Shown here in pieces: positions 51,173 to 60,106 of a stretch of DNA of 64,000 nucleotides. Below the pieces are notes generated by a model. The model worked only from the letters and a program-made list of their open reading frames with translations. It was not told the DNA's origin and made no database searches. The DNA comes from Hyphomicrobiales bacterium. Its GTDB lineage: Bacteria > Pseudomonadota > Alphaproteobacteria > Rhizobiales > Rhizobiaceae. Each line of letters starts with the position of its first letter. Positions within the stretch are counted from its first letter, which is position 1. The stretch spans positions 124,001 to 188,000 of the forward strand of contig UEHQ01000034.1 of NCBI GenBank assembly GCA_900489925.1, read 5' to 3'. The translations under genes and the position numbers were made by a program.

Positions 51173-52483
51173 ATGTTTGACAATCAGAGGGCGAAAGCCC
51201 TGCTTCGCAGCCGTTTCATTGCCCGTTCCGCTGCCACCGGACTGGCGCTTCTGATTGCCGCCGGCAGTGCCGCGGCTGACACCACGATCAAGTGGATGCA
51301 TCTCGAAATCGATCCCAACTACCTCGCCGTCTGGCAGAAGATCGCCGGCAAATATGAGGCCGAGCATCCCGGCGTGAAGGTCGAGATGCAGTTCCTGGAA
51401 AACGAGGCGTTCAAGGCCAAGCTTCCGACATTGCTGCAGTCCAGCGACGCGCCTGACCTGTTCTACAGCTGGGGCGGCGGCGTGCTGAAGCAGCAGCTTG
51501 TGACCGGCGCCTTGATGGACCTGACGGAGGCCATGAACGCCAAGGATGGCGCCTGGCTGAAGAGCTACAACCCCGCTTCCGTCAAGGGCTTGAGCTACGA
51601 CGGAAAGATCGGCGCGGTACCATACAGCGTCGGCACGGTATCATTCTTCTACAACAAGGCGTTGTTCGCGAAGGCCGGCGTCGACGCCACGACGATCAAG
51701 ACCTGGGATGACTTCCTGGCCGCCGTGAAGAAGATCAAGGATGCCGGCATCGTGCCGATCGCTGGCGGTGGCGGCGAGAAATGGCCGATCCACTTCTACT
51801 GGAGCTACCTCGTGATGCGCGACGGCGGCCAGAAGGTCTTCGACGCTGCCAAGAATGGCCAGGGCGAAGGCTTCAAGGATCCGGCAGTCATCAAGGCCGG
51901 CGAGCAACTCGCCGAGTTGGGCAAGCTAGAGCCCTTCCAGCCAGGCTATCTCGGCGCCACATGGCCGCAGACGCTTGGTGTCTTCGGTGACGGCAAGGCA
52001 GCGATGATCCTTGGCTTTCAGAACACCGAGGCAAACCAGCGCACCAATTCCGGCGACAAGAAGGGTCTGGCTGGTGACAATATCGGCCGGTTCGCCTTCC
52101 CGGCGGTCACTGGTGGAGCAGGGGCTGTGACCGATACGCTCGGTGGCCTGAACGGCTGGGCGGTGACCAAGAAGGCGCCGCCTGAAACGCTCGATTTCCT
52201 GGCTTATCTCACCAACGCCGAAAACGAGCGGGCCATGGCCAAGGCCGGCATGATCATTCCCGTCGCGGTCGGAGCCGAAGACGGCGTGACCGATCCGCTG
52301 CTGCATGAATCCGCCGAACAGCTGGCGCATTCGACCTGGCACCAGAACTTCTTCGACCAGGATCTCGGACCTTCCGTCGGACGCGTCGTCAACGACGTGT
52401 CGGTTGCGATCGTCTCCGGCCAGATGAGCTCGGAGGATGGCGCCCAGCAGATCCAGGACGCTTTCGAGCAGGATCAGTTCTGA
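51173..52483 (+). CDS. Carbohydrate ABC importer, extracellular solute-binding protein
   Basis: A 436-residue family 1 binding protein. ATG at 51173 follows AGGAGGAGAACCC; the signal peptide is long, with an n-region (FDNQRAKALLRSRFIARSAA) and a core ending near AAAD (about residue 36). Mature motifs: DAPDLFYSWGGGVLKQQLV, GAVPYSVGTVSFFYNKALFA, and TWDDFLAAVKKIKDAGIVP. No MalK-type ATPase is adjacent to this operon. Confidence 0.9.
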   Translation: MFDNQRAKALLRSRFIARSAATGLALLIAAGSAAADTTIKWMHLEIDPNYLAVWQKIAGKYEAEHPGVKVEMQFLENEAFKAKLPTLLQSSDAPDLFYSWGGGVLKQQLVTGALMDLTEAMNAKDGAWLKSYNPASVKGLSYDGKIGAVPYSVGTVSFFYNKALFAKAGVDATTIKTWDDFLAAVKKIKDAGIVPIAGGGGEKWPIHFYWSYLVMRDGGQKVFDAAKNGQGEGFKDPAVIKAGEQLAELGKLEPFQPGYLGATWPQTLGVFGDGKAAMILGFQNTEANQRTNSGDKKGLAGDNIGRFAFPAVTGGAGAVTDTLGGLNGWAVTKKAPPETLDFLAYLTNAENERAMAKAGMIIPVAVGAEDGVTDPLLHESAEQLAHSTWHQNFFDQDLGPSVGRVVNDVSVAIVSGQMSSEDGAQQIQDAFEQDQF

Positions 52484-52494
52484 TCAGGACCATC

Positions 52495-52520
52495 GCGGCG
52501 CGGGAGAGCTCTCGCGCCGC
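52495..52520 (+). promoter_or_regulatory. Hairpin between binding-protein and permease genes
   Basis: GCGGCGCG (52495-52502) and CGCGCCGC (52513-52520) form an 8-bp stem that can extend inward through AGAG and CTCT. TATTTTCTATT follows, so it might terminate part of the transcripts. Confidence 0.65.
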
Positions 52521-52549
52521 TATTTTCTATTCGGAATATGAGGTCACCC

Positions 52550-53491
52550 ATGGCCAATGTCAGCGCCGCCACCGCCATTCGGCCCCTGCGCGTTCCAGCC
52601 ACGGCATCCGCCCGGCGAAAGCACCCGGCCGTGGCCGGCCGCCTGCCGGTGCTGCTGTTGTTCCTGCCGCCGGCGTTGCTCCTGTTTTCGATCTTCGTCA
52701 TCCTGCCAATGGGCGAGGCGGCCTGGTACAGCCTTTACAAATGGGACGGCTACGGGCTCCCGACGCAGTATGTCGGCCTCCGCAACTTCGAACTTCTATT
52801 CAAGAATGGCGCTTTCGTCACCGCATTGAAAAACAATGCGATGATCATGGTCATCTCGATCGCGATCCAGATCCCGCTGGCGATCTGGCTGGCGATGATG
52901 CTGGCGCATCGCATCGCCGGCGTCGTGCTCTTCCGGCTGATCTTCTTCTTGCCCTATGTGCTTGCTGACGTAGCTGCCGGCCTCATCTGGCGTTTCGTCT
53001 ATGACGGCGACTACGGCCTCTTCGCGTCGATCGCCCATCTTCTCGGCGTCGAAACCCCCTATGTGCTGGCCGACAAGGATCTGGCGATGTACGCGGTGCT
53101 GGGCGTGATCGTCTGGAAGTATTTCGGCTTCCATATGATGCTCTTCATCGCCGGCCTGCAATCGCTGGACAAGAGCGTGCTCGAGGCCGCGGAGATCGAC
53201 GGTGCCAGTGGCTGGCAACGTTTCCGCTATATCACCCTGCCGCTGCTCGGCTCGACGGTCCGCCTGTCGGTGTTCTTTGCCGTCGTCGGCTCGCTGCAGC
53301 TCTTCGACCTCATCATGCCGCTGACGGGCGGTGGGCCGTTCAATGCGACGCAGACGATGGTGACGTTCCTGTTCAATTTCGGTGTCGCCCGCATGCAGGT
53401 CGGGCTTGGAAGCGCCGTCGGCGTGGTTCTCTTCCTGATCTGCGTCACCCTTGCCTTCGGCTACAAACGGATATTCATGCGCCATGACTGA
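52550..53491 (+). CDS. Carbohydrate ABC importer permease (MalF/UgpA type)
   Basis: A 313-residue permease; ATG at 52550 follows GAGGTCACCC. About six membrane segments after a basic N-terminus. Family loop: LEAAEIDGASGWQRFRYITL (about residues 208-227) and LQLFDLIMPLTGGGPFNATQ (about 247-266). It overlaps the next permease by 8 bp. Confidence 0.9.
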   Translation: MANVSAATAIRPLRVPATASARRKHPAVAGRLPVLLLFLPPALLLFSIFVILPMGEAAWYSLYKWDGYGLPTQYVGLRNFELLFKNGAFVTALKNNAMIMVISIAIQIPLAIWLAMMLAHRIAGVVLFRLIFFLPYVLADVAAGLIWRFVYDGDYGLFASIAHLLGVETPYVLADKDLAMYAVLGVIVWKYFGFHMMLFIAGLQSLDKSVLEAAEIDGASGWQRFRYITLPLLGSTVRLSVFFAVVGSLQLFDLIMPLTGGGPFNATQTMVTFLFNFGVARMQVGLGSAVGVVLFLICVTLAFGYKRIFMRHD

Positions 53492-54332
53492 CGTCGTCAC
53501 ATCCGAGCGGCTTAGCGCCGGCACCAAAGTCTACCTCTACACCTCGCTGGTCATCATCTCCGCGATCGTGCTGATCCCGCTGATGACCACCGCCCTCGGC
53601 GGCTTCAAGGATCTGGGCGACCTGCGCACCAATCCCTTCGGCCTGCCGGTCGAGTGGCATGCGGAGAACTATACCGACATTCTGTTTGGCGACCGATACT
53701 GGCGGCAGATGGTCAACTCGCTGATCATCGCTGCATTGACGGTGTTTCTCACCGTTTCGGTTTCGGCGATGGCCGCCTTCAGCTTCGCGCATGTGCGTTT
53801 CTTCGGCGCGGATTTCCTGCTGAACTATTTTCTGATCGGGCTCATGTTTCCGGCAGCGACCGCGATCCTGCCGCTGTTCATTCGTATCCGCGATCTCGGA
53901 TTGCTCAACACCTACTGGGGCGTAGTGCTGCCGCAGGTCGCCTTCGGGCTCGGCATGAGCATCCTTCTCTTCAGAAACTATTTTCGCAACCTTCCGGAAG
54001 AATTGTTCCAGGCCGCCATTGTCGATGGCTGCGGCTACATGCGCTTCTTCTGGCACATCTGCCTGCCGCTCTCGCGCCCGATTATCGCAACCGTCAGCAT
54101 CATCTCCTTCGTCGGCAGCTGGAACAGCTACATCCTGCCGCTGATCATCCTGAATTCGGAGAAGATGTATCCCTGGCCGCTCGGGATCATGGTCTATCGC
54201 GGGGAGTTCGGAACCGCCTGGCAGCTGGTGCTTGCCTTCATCACTTTGACCATCGCGCCGACCATCGTCGTGTTCTTCCTGGCGCAGAAGCATATCATCG
54301 CCGGCTTGACCGCGGGCGCGGTCAAGTCCTGA
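53484..54332 (+). CDS. Carbohydrate ABC importer permease (MalG type)
   Basis: A 282-residue permease with about six segments, starting MTDVVTSERLSAGTKVYLYT. The EAA loop is ELFQAAIVDGCGYMRFFWHI (about residues 173-192), then VGSWNSYILPLIIL. Last gene of the importer; no ATPase gene follows. Convergent with the SDR gene, 21 bp apart. Confidence 0.9.
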   Translation: MTDVVTSERLSAGTKVYLYTSLVIISAIVLIPLMTTALGGFKDLGDLRTNPFGLPVEWHAENYTDILFGDRYWRQMVNSLIIAALTVFLTVSVSAMAAFSFAHVRFFGADFLLNYFLIGLMFPAATAILPLFIRIRDLGLLNTYWGVVLPQVAFGLGMSILLFRNYFRNLPEELFQAAIVDGCGYMRFFWHICLPLSRPIIATVSIISFVGSWNSYILPLIILNSEKMYPWPLGIMVYRGEFGTAWQLVLAFITLTIAPTIVVFFLAQKHIIAGLTAGAVKS

Positions 54333-54353
54333 CGCGAAGGGGCGTGACGGTGG

Positions 54354-55118
54354 CTAGCCGAAGACAAGGCCACCGTCGACGATGAGGTTTTGCCCGGTGA
54401 CGGCACGTGCCCACGGGCTTGCGAAGAAGAGAACCGCGTCGGCCGCTTCCTCCGGCGTCGTCACCCGGCGAAGCGGTGTGCTGGCCGCGATCAGCTCAAA
54501 CACCGCGTCAGGGGTCGCACTGCTTGCCTGGGTCGTCCGCAACAGACCGCCAGACACCATGTTGACGGTGATGCCGAGTGGCCCGAGTTCGGCCGCCGCA
54601 GTGCGCGTCAGCGACAGGAGGGCGCCCTTGGCGGCCGTATAGTCGTGATAGGGAACGACCGGGTTCTGGAAGAGGTTGGTGCCGATCGTCACGATGCGCC
54701 CGAACCCGGCTGCGGCCATGCCCGGCCGTGCCGACTGGATCAGGTTCAGCGCTCCCTTCACGGCCGTGTCGAGTTGCGCCGTCATCGCCTCCCATGCGAG
54801 CTGATCAAGCTTCGGACGTTGGTCGCCGTTGAAGCTGAAATCGGTCAGGGCGTTGTGCACAAGCGTGGTCGGCACGCCCAAGCTGTTCGTGACGTCAGAC
54901 ACCATGCGCCTGACGGCGGCGGCATCGCGGATATCGGCCTGGAACGCCTTGGTGCGGTCGCCAAGGCTGGCCGCCAGAGCTTCGGCTTCGCTGCGGCTAT
55001 TGCGATAATTGATCGCGACCTTCGCCCCTTCGCGGGCAAAGGCAGTGGCAATGGCGGCGCCGAGGCCGCGGGCGCCGCCGGTGACGATGACCGTCTGTTC
55101 GCTGAGCGCTAGTGTCAT
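54354..55118 (-). CDS. Short-chain dehydrogenase/reductase (FabG-like), coupled to thiD
   Basis: A 254-residue classical SDR. TGGARGLGAAIATAFAREGA (about 12-31) binds NAD(P); Tyr and Lys appear in YHDYTAAKGALLSL; the C-terminus GQNLIVDGGLVFG is typical of FabG-like reductases. Its start at 55118 overlaps thiD's stop as ATGA, so it is translated with the thiamine salvage genes. A role in thiamine metabolism is not established. Confidence 0.85.
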   Translation of the reverse strand: MTLALSEQTVIVTGGARGLGAAIATAFAREGAKVAINYRNSRSEAEALAASLGDRTKAFQADIRDAAAVRRMVSDVTNSLGVPTTLVHNALTDFSFNGDQRPKLDQLAWEAMTAQLDTAVKGALNLIQSARPGMAAAGFGRIVTIGTNLFQNPVVPYHDYTAAKGALLSLTRTAAAELGPLGITVNMVSGGLLRTTQASSATPDAVFELIAASTPLRRVTTPEEAADAVLFFASPWARAVTGQNLIVDGGLVFG

Positions 55119-55936
55119 TTCGAATACCCTTCTTTTGTCTGCCAAAGTTCATGAAAATGCTGCACAGGCCCATGTCCCGCGCCGACATCCAGCGTGTCGG
55201 CCTTGGCCACCGCGCCAGCCAGATAGGCCTTGGCGGTCGCAATCGCCTGCACCAACGTCGCGCCCTTCGCGAGTTCGGCCGCCAGCGCGCTCGAGAGCGT
55301 GCAGCCCGTGCCATGCGTGTTCGCCGTTGGTACGCGAGCGGCTTCGAACCAGCTCAGCCCCTCGGCGCTCGCCAGCACATCCGGGCTCTCGGGGCCGGCG
55401 AGATGGCCGCCCTTGACCAGCACGGCAGCAGAACCGAGCGCGCGAAGCCTTTGTGCCTGATCGGCCATCTCCGCGCGGCTTTCTGCCGGCTGCACATGAA
55501 GAAGTGCTGCCGCCTCCGGAAGGTTGGGTGTCAGTAGCGTGGCGAGCGGCAGCAGCCGGCGGGTCAGCACGTCGACTGCCTCAGGGTCGAGAAGATTGGC
55601 GCCGCCCTTTGCGACCATCACCGGATCGAGGACGATCGGAATATCGCGATGAGACTGCAGCACTGTCGCGACGGCGTCGGCGATCTCGGCATTGGCGATC
55701 ATGCCGATCTTGACCGCATCCACCCTCACATCGGCGAAAACGGCCTTTATCTGGTCGCCGACGAAGGCGGCCGGCACGAGATGCACACCGCTAACCCCCT
55801 TCGTGTTTTGCGCGGTCAGCGCTGTCAGCGCCGCCATGCCATAGACACCGCGCGCCGCGAAGGCCTTGAGATCGGCTTGAATGCCGGCCCCGCCAGACGG
55901 GTCCGAGCCGGCGATGGATAGAACGTTGCGGATCAT
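55115..55936 (-). CDS. thiD: Hydroxymethylpyrimidine / phosphomethylpyrimidine kinase
   Basis: A 273-residue ThiD: VLSIAGSDPSGGAGIQADLK at the N-terminus, DPVMVAKGGANLLDPEAVD, VLVKGGHL and TNTHGTGCTLSSALAAELAK (anion hole and catalytic Cys). It phosphorylates HMP twice for joining with the thiazole. ATGA overlaps at both ends (with thiE and the SDR). Confidence 0.93.
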   Translation of the reverse strand: MIRNVLSIAGSDPSGGAGIQADLKAFAARGVYGMAALTALTAQNTKGVSGVHLVPAAFVGDQIKAVFADVRVDAVKIGMIANAEIADAVATVLQSHRDIPIVLDPVMVAKGGANLLDPEAVDVLTRRLLPLATLLTPNLPEAAALLHVQPAESRAEMADQAQRLRALGSAAVLVKGGHLAGPESPDVLASAEGLSWFEAARVPTANTHGTGCTLSSALAAELAKGATLVQAIATAKAYLAGAVAKADTLDVGAGHGPVQHFHELWQTKEGYSK

Positions 55937-56568
55937 TTCTGTGCCTTTCGAATGACGCCTGCAATGTCGCGAGCGGCTCTTTCCGGATCGCTCGTGCCAC
56001 AGATGGCGGAGACGACGGCCAGTCCACCGGCGCCGGCAGCGAAGACATCACGGACATGCGTGGCCTTGAGGCCACCGATTGCCACGGCGGGCACCGGGCA
56101 GACATCGACAAGCCTGGCGAGGCCGTCAAAGCCGATCGGCTGCTTGTGATCGGGCTTGGTGGCGGTGGCAAAGACCGGTCCAATCCCGGCATAGTCGACG
56201 ATATCTGGATCGACCGCAGCCGCCAGCGCTTCGGTCTCGACCGAAAGGCCGAGGATCATGTCAGGGCCGATGCGCTCGCGTGCGGCGCGCGCACCGAGAT
56301 CGTCCTGGCCGATATGGAGGCCATGGGCGCCGATGGCGATCGCCGCGTCCACGTCGTCGTTGACGATGAGCGCCGCCCCCGTGCCTGCGAGCACCGTTTT
56401 CAGGGCGCGGCCGGTCTCGATCATCCGCGCCGTGTCGGCGTTCTTGTCGCGCAACTGCACGATCGTCGCACCGCCTGCAACCGCCGCCCGGGCCGTCTCG
56501 ACCATGCCGATACCGACGCAAAGATCCGGATCAAGGACGAGGTAGAGCGATAGGTCGAACTGTTTCAT
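55933..56568 (-). CDS. thiE: Thiamine-phosphate synthase
   Basis: A 211-residue ThiE, with ATG at 56568 (MKQFDLSLYLVLDP) overlapping thiM's stop as ATGA; the longer frame to 56781 lies inside thiM. Motifs: VQLRDKNADTARMI, LIVNDDVDAAIAIGAHGLHI, GQDDLGARAARE, and GPVFATATKPDHKQPIGFDG. It joins HMP-PP and thiazole phosphate to thiamine phosphate. Confidence 0.92.
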   Translation of the reverse strand: MKQFDLSLYLVLDPDLCVGIGMVETARAAVAGGATIVQLRDKNADTARMIETGRALKTVLAGTGAALIVNDDVDAAIAIGAHGLHIGQDDLGARAARERIGPDMILGLSVETEALAAAVDPDIVDYAGIGPVFATATKPDHKQPIGFDGLARLVDVCPVPAVAIGGLKATHVRDVFAAGAGGLAVVSAICGTSDPERAARDIAGVIRKAQK

Positions 56569-57368
56569 GCCGAATGGATCCTTGCGTGGCTGTCGAGAAA
56601 CGCGCCGTCGATGCGCGCGAGACCGTCGAGGAAGCGGACGGCGAACGAGCCCGGTCCCGCGGCATCGCGGGCAGCCGCTTCGCCAGCGACGGCAAAGGTC
56701 GCAAGCGCTGCGATCGTTGCTTCGAAGGGAGCGTCGGGGCGGATCGCGGCGAATGCGCCGACAAGGCAAGTCAGGGAGCAACCGAGCGCCGTCACTTGCG
56801 GCATCAACGGCGAGCCGCCATCAATGCGAACCGCCCTGCTGCCGTCGGTGACGAAATCAGTCGCGCCGGTGACGGCAACGACGGCTCCGTGTCTCTCGGC
56901 CAGCAATCGCGCGGACGCCTCGGCCTGTTCCACCGGATCACGGCTGTCGACACCCTGGCCCCGGCTCGCGCCACCTGCGAGCGCGATGATCTCGGAGGCA
57001 TTGCCGCGGATTACCGTGGGCTGAAGCTCAAGCAGCGACGCCACCGCTTCCCGTCGGAAAGCCGTGGCGTAGTGGGCGACGGGATCGAGCACCCAGGGTT
57101 TGCGATTGTCCCTTGCGGCGGTGGCAGCAGCACACATGCCTCGCATCCAGCCGGCCGACAGCGTTCCGATATTGATCGTCAGCGCCCCTGCAATGCCGGC
57201 GAACTCGCCGGCTTCCTCCTCGGCGTGAACCATGGCCGGCGACGCGCCGGTTGCCAGCAGCACGTTGGCGGCAATGTTCATCGCGACGAAATTGGTGATG
57301 CAGTGGACGAGCGGCGGCTGTGCGCGCAAGGCTTCAAGCTGCCTGCCCGGTGATGTCTGGTCTTGCAT
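56565..57368 (-). CDS. thiM: Hydroxyethylthiazole kinase
   Basis: A 267-residue ThiM: HCITNFVAMNIAANVLLATG, ASPAMVHAEEEAGEFAGIAG, LDPVAHYATAFR, RGNASEIIALAG, GATDFVTDG and TALGCSLTCLVGAFAAI. It salvages thiazole. ATG at 57368 follows AAAGGGGC, which the hairpin at 57372-57390 can hide. First gene of the operon and downstream of a TPP riboswitch. Confidence 0.93.
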   Translation of the reverse strand: MQDQTSPGRQLEALRAQPPLVHCITNFVAMNIAANVLLATGASPAMVHAEEEAGEFAGIAGALTINIGTLSAGWMRGMCAAATAARDNRKPWVLDPVAHYATAFRREAVASLLELQPTVIRGNASEIIALAGGASRGQGVDSRDPVEQAEASARLLAERHGAVVAVTGATDFVTDGSRAVRIDGGSPLMPQVTALGCSLTCLVGAFAAIRPDAPFEATIAALATFAVAGEAAARDAAGPGSFAVRFLDGLARIDGAFLDSHARIHSA

Positions 57369-57371
57369 ATT

Positions 57372-57390
57372 GCCCCTTTCAAGCGGGGGC
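57372..57390 (-). promoter_or_regulatory. Hairpin hiding the thiM ribosome binding site
   Basis: On the minus strand, GCCCC (57390-57386) pairs with GGGGC (57376-57372), the latter containing the Shine-Dalgarno sequence of thiM 3 bases before ATG. It is a natural expression platform for translational control by the upstream aptamer. Confidence 0.6.
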
Positions 57391-57433
57391 GAGACGCGAG
57401 GGACGACACGCAAAGGGCGGGCAAGTCCCGAGC

Positions 57434-57510
57434 GACTCCCTCCGCCAGCATTATCTGGTTCAGGTTCAAAGGGTACTTCTCAGCCCGCCTTCCGGCGTGC
57501 GCCCCTGTCT
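57434..57510 (-). ncRNA. TPP (THI-box) riboswitch
   Basis: The minus strand reads GGGGCGCACGCC, then GGCGGGCTGAGA, then ACCCTTTGAACCTGAACCAG, ATAATGCTGGCG and GAGGGAGTC. The invariant CTGAGA, ACCCTTTGAACCTGA and ATAATGC-type blocks are in order, giving a complete aptamer ending about 65 bases before thiM. It senses thiamine pyrophosphate and lowers thiMED expression. Confidence 0.95.
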
Positions 57511-57616
57511 CTCATCGCGGATGTTTTCGCAGAGAAGGCGATGCCTGTCACCACAAAAATGGATGCCGCAGGCTTCTGCGGCATCCCGTCCCGATCTCTC
57601 GCCTGCTGCCCAAGGA

Positions 57617-59017
57617 CTATTCGGCTGCCTGGTAGACGCCGTCACGCAACGAGGAAGTCCGAGGGCCCAATGCGGCTGCCAAGGTCACCACCGCCGCCAG
57701 GGTGGCGATGAAGGTGATGCCCGCAAAGTACGGGTCCCAGCCCCAGTTGGCGGCCGCGCCGAAAATCGCGGACGCTGCCGCAAGCACAATGCCGCCGCCG
57801 ATCTGGAATGAGGCGAAGAGGAGCCCGGACGCCAAGCCCGACTTGTCTTCGTCAACATCCGACAGGGCTGCGACCTGAACGGACGGGTATGTCATCGCAT
57901 AACCGACGCCAAGCGGGATCTGGGACAATGCGACCAGCCAGATGGGGTTGATGTGTCCGACGCTCAGGATCCAGAAGATGTAGCTGAAGGCCTGCAAGGC
58001 GACACCAAGCGTCATCAGTCCGGTGGTGCCGCGGTTCTGTGCGAACGTCGCAAAGCGCGGCGCGAGGAACATCACGCAGACGCCGCCGAAGGCGAAGCAG
58101 AAACCGGTCGCAAAGGCCGACCAGCCAATGACGTTCTGGTAGTAGAGCGTCGCAATAAACTGAAAGCCGACATAGACGCCCTGGAAGAGGGCGGCAATTG
58201 CGTTGGCATGGCTGAGCTTGGCGCGGCGAAAGATGCCAAGCGGTACCATTGGCTCGGCATGGCGCGACTCGACGAGAAGAAAGAGGCCGATCAGGATCAC
58301 TGCGGCGAGCAATGACGCCCAGGTGGGAAACGCGGCCCAACCGGAAGCGGCCGCATTGGTGATGCCGAATACGAAGAGCAGCAGGCCGGGGGTGATCGTC
58401 AGCGCGCCGGCCCAGTCGAACGACGGGCGCGGGCCTGTCCGCCGCTGGTCGGCAGGCAGCACGAACGGTGCAAGGGCAAGCGCGATAAGCGCAACCGGAG
58501 CACCCATTACGAGCGTCGCCCGCCAGCTGAAGATTGTGGCGGCACCACCCAGAACCATGCCGAGGACGAAACCGGTGGCGCCGGTCGAGGCAAAGACGCC
58601 GAGCGCTTTCGCGCGGGCGCTTCCTTCGCCGAACACGGAGAGCAGGAGTGCCAGAGCCGCCGGGGCCGTGAAGGCCGCGGCAATGCCCTTGATCAGGCGC
58701 GCGGCAATCAAGGTCGGGCCGCTATCGACGAAGGCGCCGGCGATGCTGGCCGCAGCGAAGACGCCGAGCGACCAAAGAAAGACGCGACGGTGGCCGAAGA
58801 CATCGGCAACACGGCCGCCGAGCAGCAGGAAGCCGCCATAACCGAGCACATAGGCGCTGACTGCCCACTGTAGCGAGGTGGCCTTCATGCCGAGCTCGGC
58901 CTGAATGGCCGGCAGTGCCACGCCGATCGTTGAGACATCCATCGCATCAAGAAAATTGGCGGCGCAGAGCAGCAGCAACGCGAGCCCGGCTCCGCCTTTG
59001 GATTGGGAAATAGTCAT
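57617..59017 (-). CDS. MFS drug-type exporter (DHA2 family)
   Basis: A 466-residue permease with about 14 membrane segments. Motif A appears as GGRVADVFGHRRVFLWSLG (about 76-94); the beginning LDAMDVSTIGVALPAIQAEL is the EmrB/QacA pattern. GAAGGAAC precedes the ATG. Divergent from a LysR regulator at 59135. Confidence 0.88.
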   Translation of the reverse strand: MTISQSKGGAGLALLLLCAANFLDAMDVSTIGVALPAIQAELGMKATSLQWAVSAYVLGYGGFLLLGGRVADVFGHRRVFLWSLGVFAAASIAGAFVDSGPTLIAARLIKGIAAAFTAPAALALLLSVFGEGSARAKALGVFASTGATGFVLGMVLGGAATIFSWRATLVMGAPVALIALALAPFVLPADQRRTGPRPSFDWAGALTITPGLLLFVFGITNAAASGWAAFPTWASLLAAVILIGLFLLVESRHAEPMVPLGIFRRAKLSHANAIAALFQGVYVGFQFIATLYYQNVIGWSAFATGFCFAFGGVCVMFLAPRFATFAQNRGTTGLMTLGVALQAFSYIFWILSVGHINPIWLVALSQIPLGVGYAMTYPSVQVAALSDVDEDKSGLASGLLFASFQIGGGIVLAAASAIFGAAANWGWDPYFAGITFIATLAAVVTLAAALGPRTSSLRDGVYQAAE

Positions 59018-59134
59018 CGGTGATCGTTCCTTCTGTGCTGGCGCGCGGGAGGTGCTGACGCCAGAGGAACGAGAAAATGTACATCTCCCAAACCTATTGC
59101 AAATTGATAGTAACCATGCCAGGTATTACTAGAA

Positions 59135-60094
59135 ATGATGAATGATGCGACCCTTCGAAAAATAGACCTGAATCTGCTGCTGGCTTTCTCCGTCTTGATG
59201 CAGGAGCGCAACGTCAGCCGTGCGGCCGAGCGGCTGCTTCTTGGCCAACCAGGTCTGTCCGCGGCGCTTAAGCGGCTGCGCGAGACATTGGATGACGAGC
59301 TGTTCGTGCGGGTTGGGCGCGGGTTGCAGCCGACCCCCCGGGCGCTTGCAATCGCTCCGGCGATCGAGGATGCCCTTTCCGGGATCGAACGCGCTATCAG
59401 GCCGCCGGCAGCCTTCGACCCCGCAAGTTGGCAGGGTGAGTTCAAGATCGGCATGTGCGACAATCTGGAGTCGGCGTTTTTCGGCCCGCTGATCGCGCGC
59501 ATGCGCGAAGTAGCGCCCGGCGCCCGGCTGATTGGAGTGGCGTCCGACAAGCGAGACGCGGCACGCATGCTGGACGAAGGCGAATATGACTTCAGCGTTG
59601 CGGTGCATGACGAGCCGGCATCGTGGCACATCCGCGCGCCCTTATTCAGCCAATCATCCGTCTGCGTCTACGATCCCGGTCAGTTGAACCTCAAGGCCCC
59701 GTTGAAGATCGAGGATTTCATCGGGGCCGCGCACGTCACGGTCTCGTTCGAAGGTAATAGCGTCAACAATATCGACGTGGCGCTCGGCCGGGCCGGGCTG
59801 CGTCGCCAGGTGGTGGCGACAGTGCCGCGCTTCTCCGCGCTGCCGACAGCGCTTCGTGCCATGCCGGCGATCGCGACCATTCCGGAATCGATTGCCCGCT
59901 GTATGGCGCAACTGCATGGATTGGCGATCTCCGCTCCGCCACTGGAGCTGCCGGCCGATCCCGTCACGATGCTCTATCGACGGGTCGATCGCGCCGATGG
60001 GCGGTCCGTCTGGTTCCGCAGCCTGTTCATCGAGGTCGTTTCGGCAGCCCTCAAGGCATCGGGCTGCAGCATGGGCGTCTCGATGGCAGCCTGA
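59135..60094 (+). CDS. LysR-family transcriptional regulator
   Basis: A 319-residue LysR protein of the NodD/LinR-like group: IDLNLLLAFSVLMQERNVSR, AAERLLLGQPGLSAALKRLR and LFVRVGRGLQPTPRAL form the HTH region, followed by the effector domain. Divergent from the MFS exporter across 117 bp, so it likely controls it. Confidence 0.88.
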   Translation: MMNDATLRKIDLNLLLAFSVLMQERNVSRAAERLLLGQPGLSAALKRLRETLDDELFVRVGRGLQPTPRALAIAPAIEDALSGIERAIRPPAAFDPASWQGEFKIGMCDNLESAFFGPLIARMREVAPGARLIGVASDKRDAARMLDEGEYDFSVAVHDEPASWHIRAPLFSQSSVCVYDPGQLNLKAPLKIEDFIGAAHVTVSFEGNSVNNIDVALGRAGLRRQVVATVPRFSALPTALRAMPAIATIPESIARCMAQLHGLAISAPPLELPADPVTMLYRRVDRADGRSVWFRSLFIEVVSAALKASGCSMGVSMAA

Positions 60095-60106
60095 TCCCCG
60101 GCTGCT

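Noticed and set aside
59073-59133. A rough dyad (AGTAACC ... GGTATTACT) between the MFS and LysR genes as a LysR site
   Set aside because: The arms match only with an insertion, and no second copy was found, so it was not listed as a feature.
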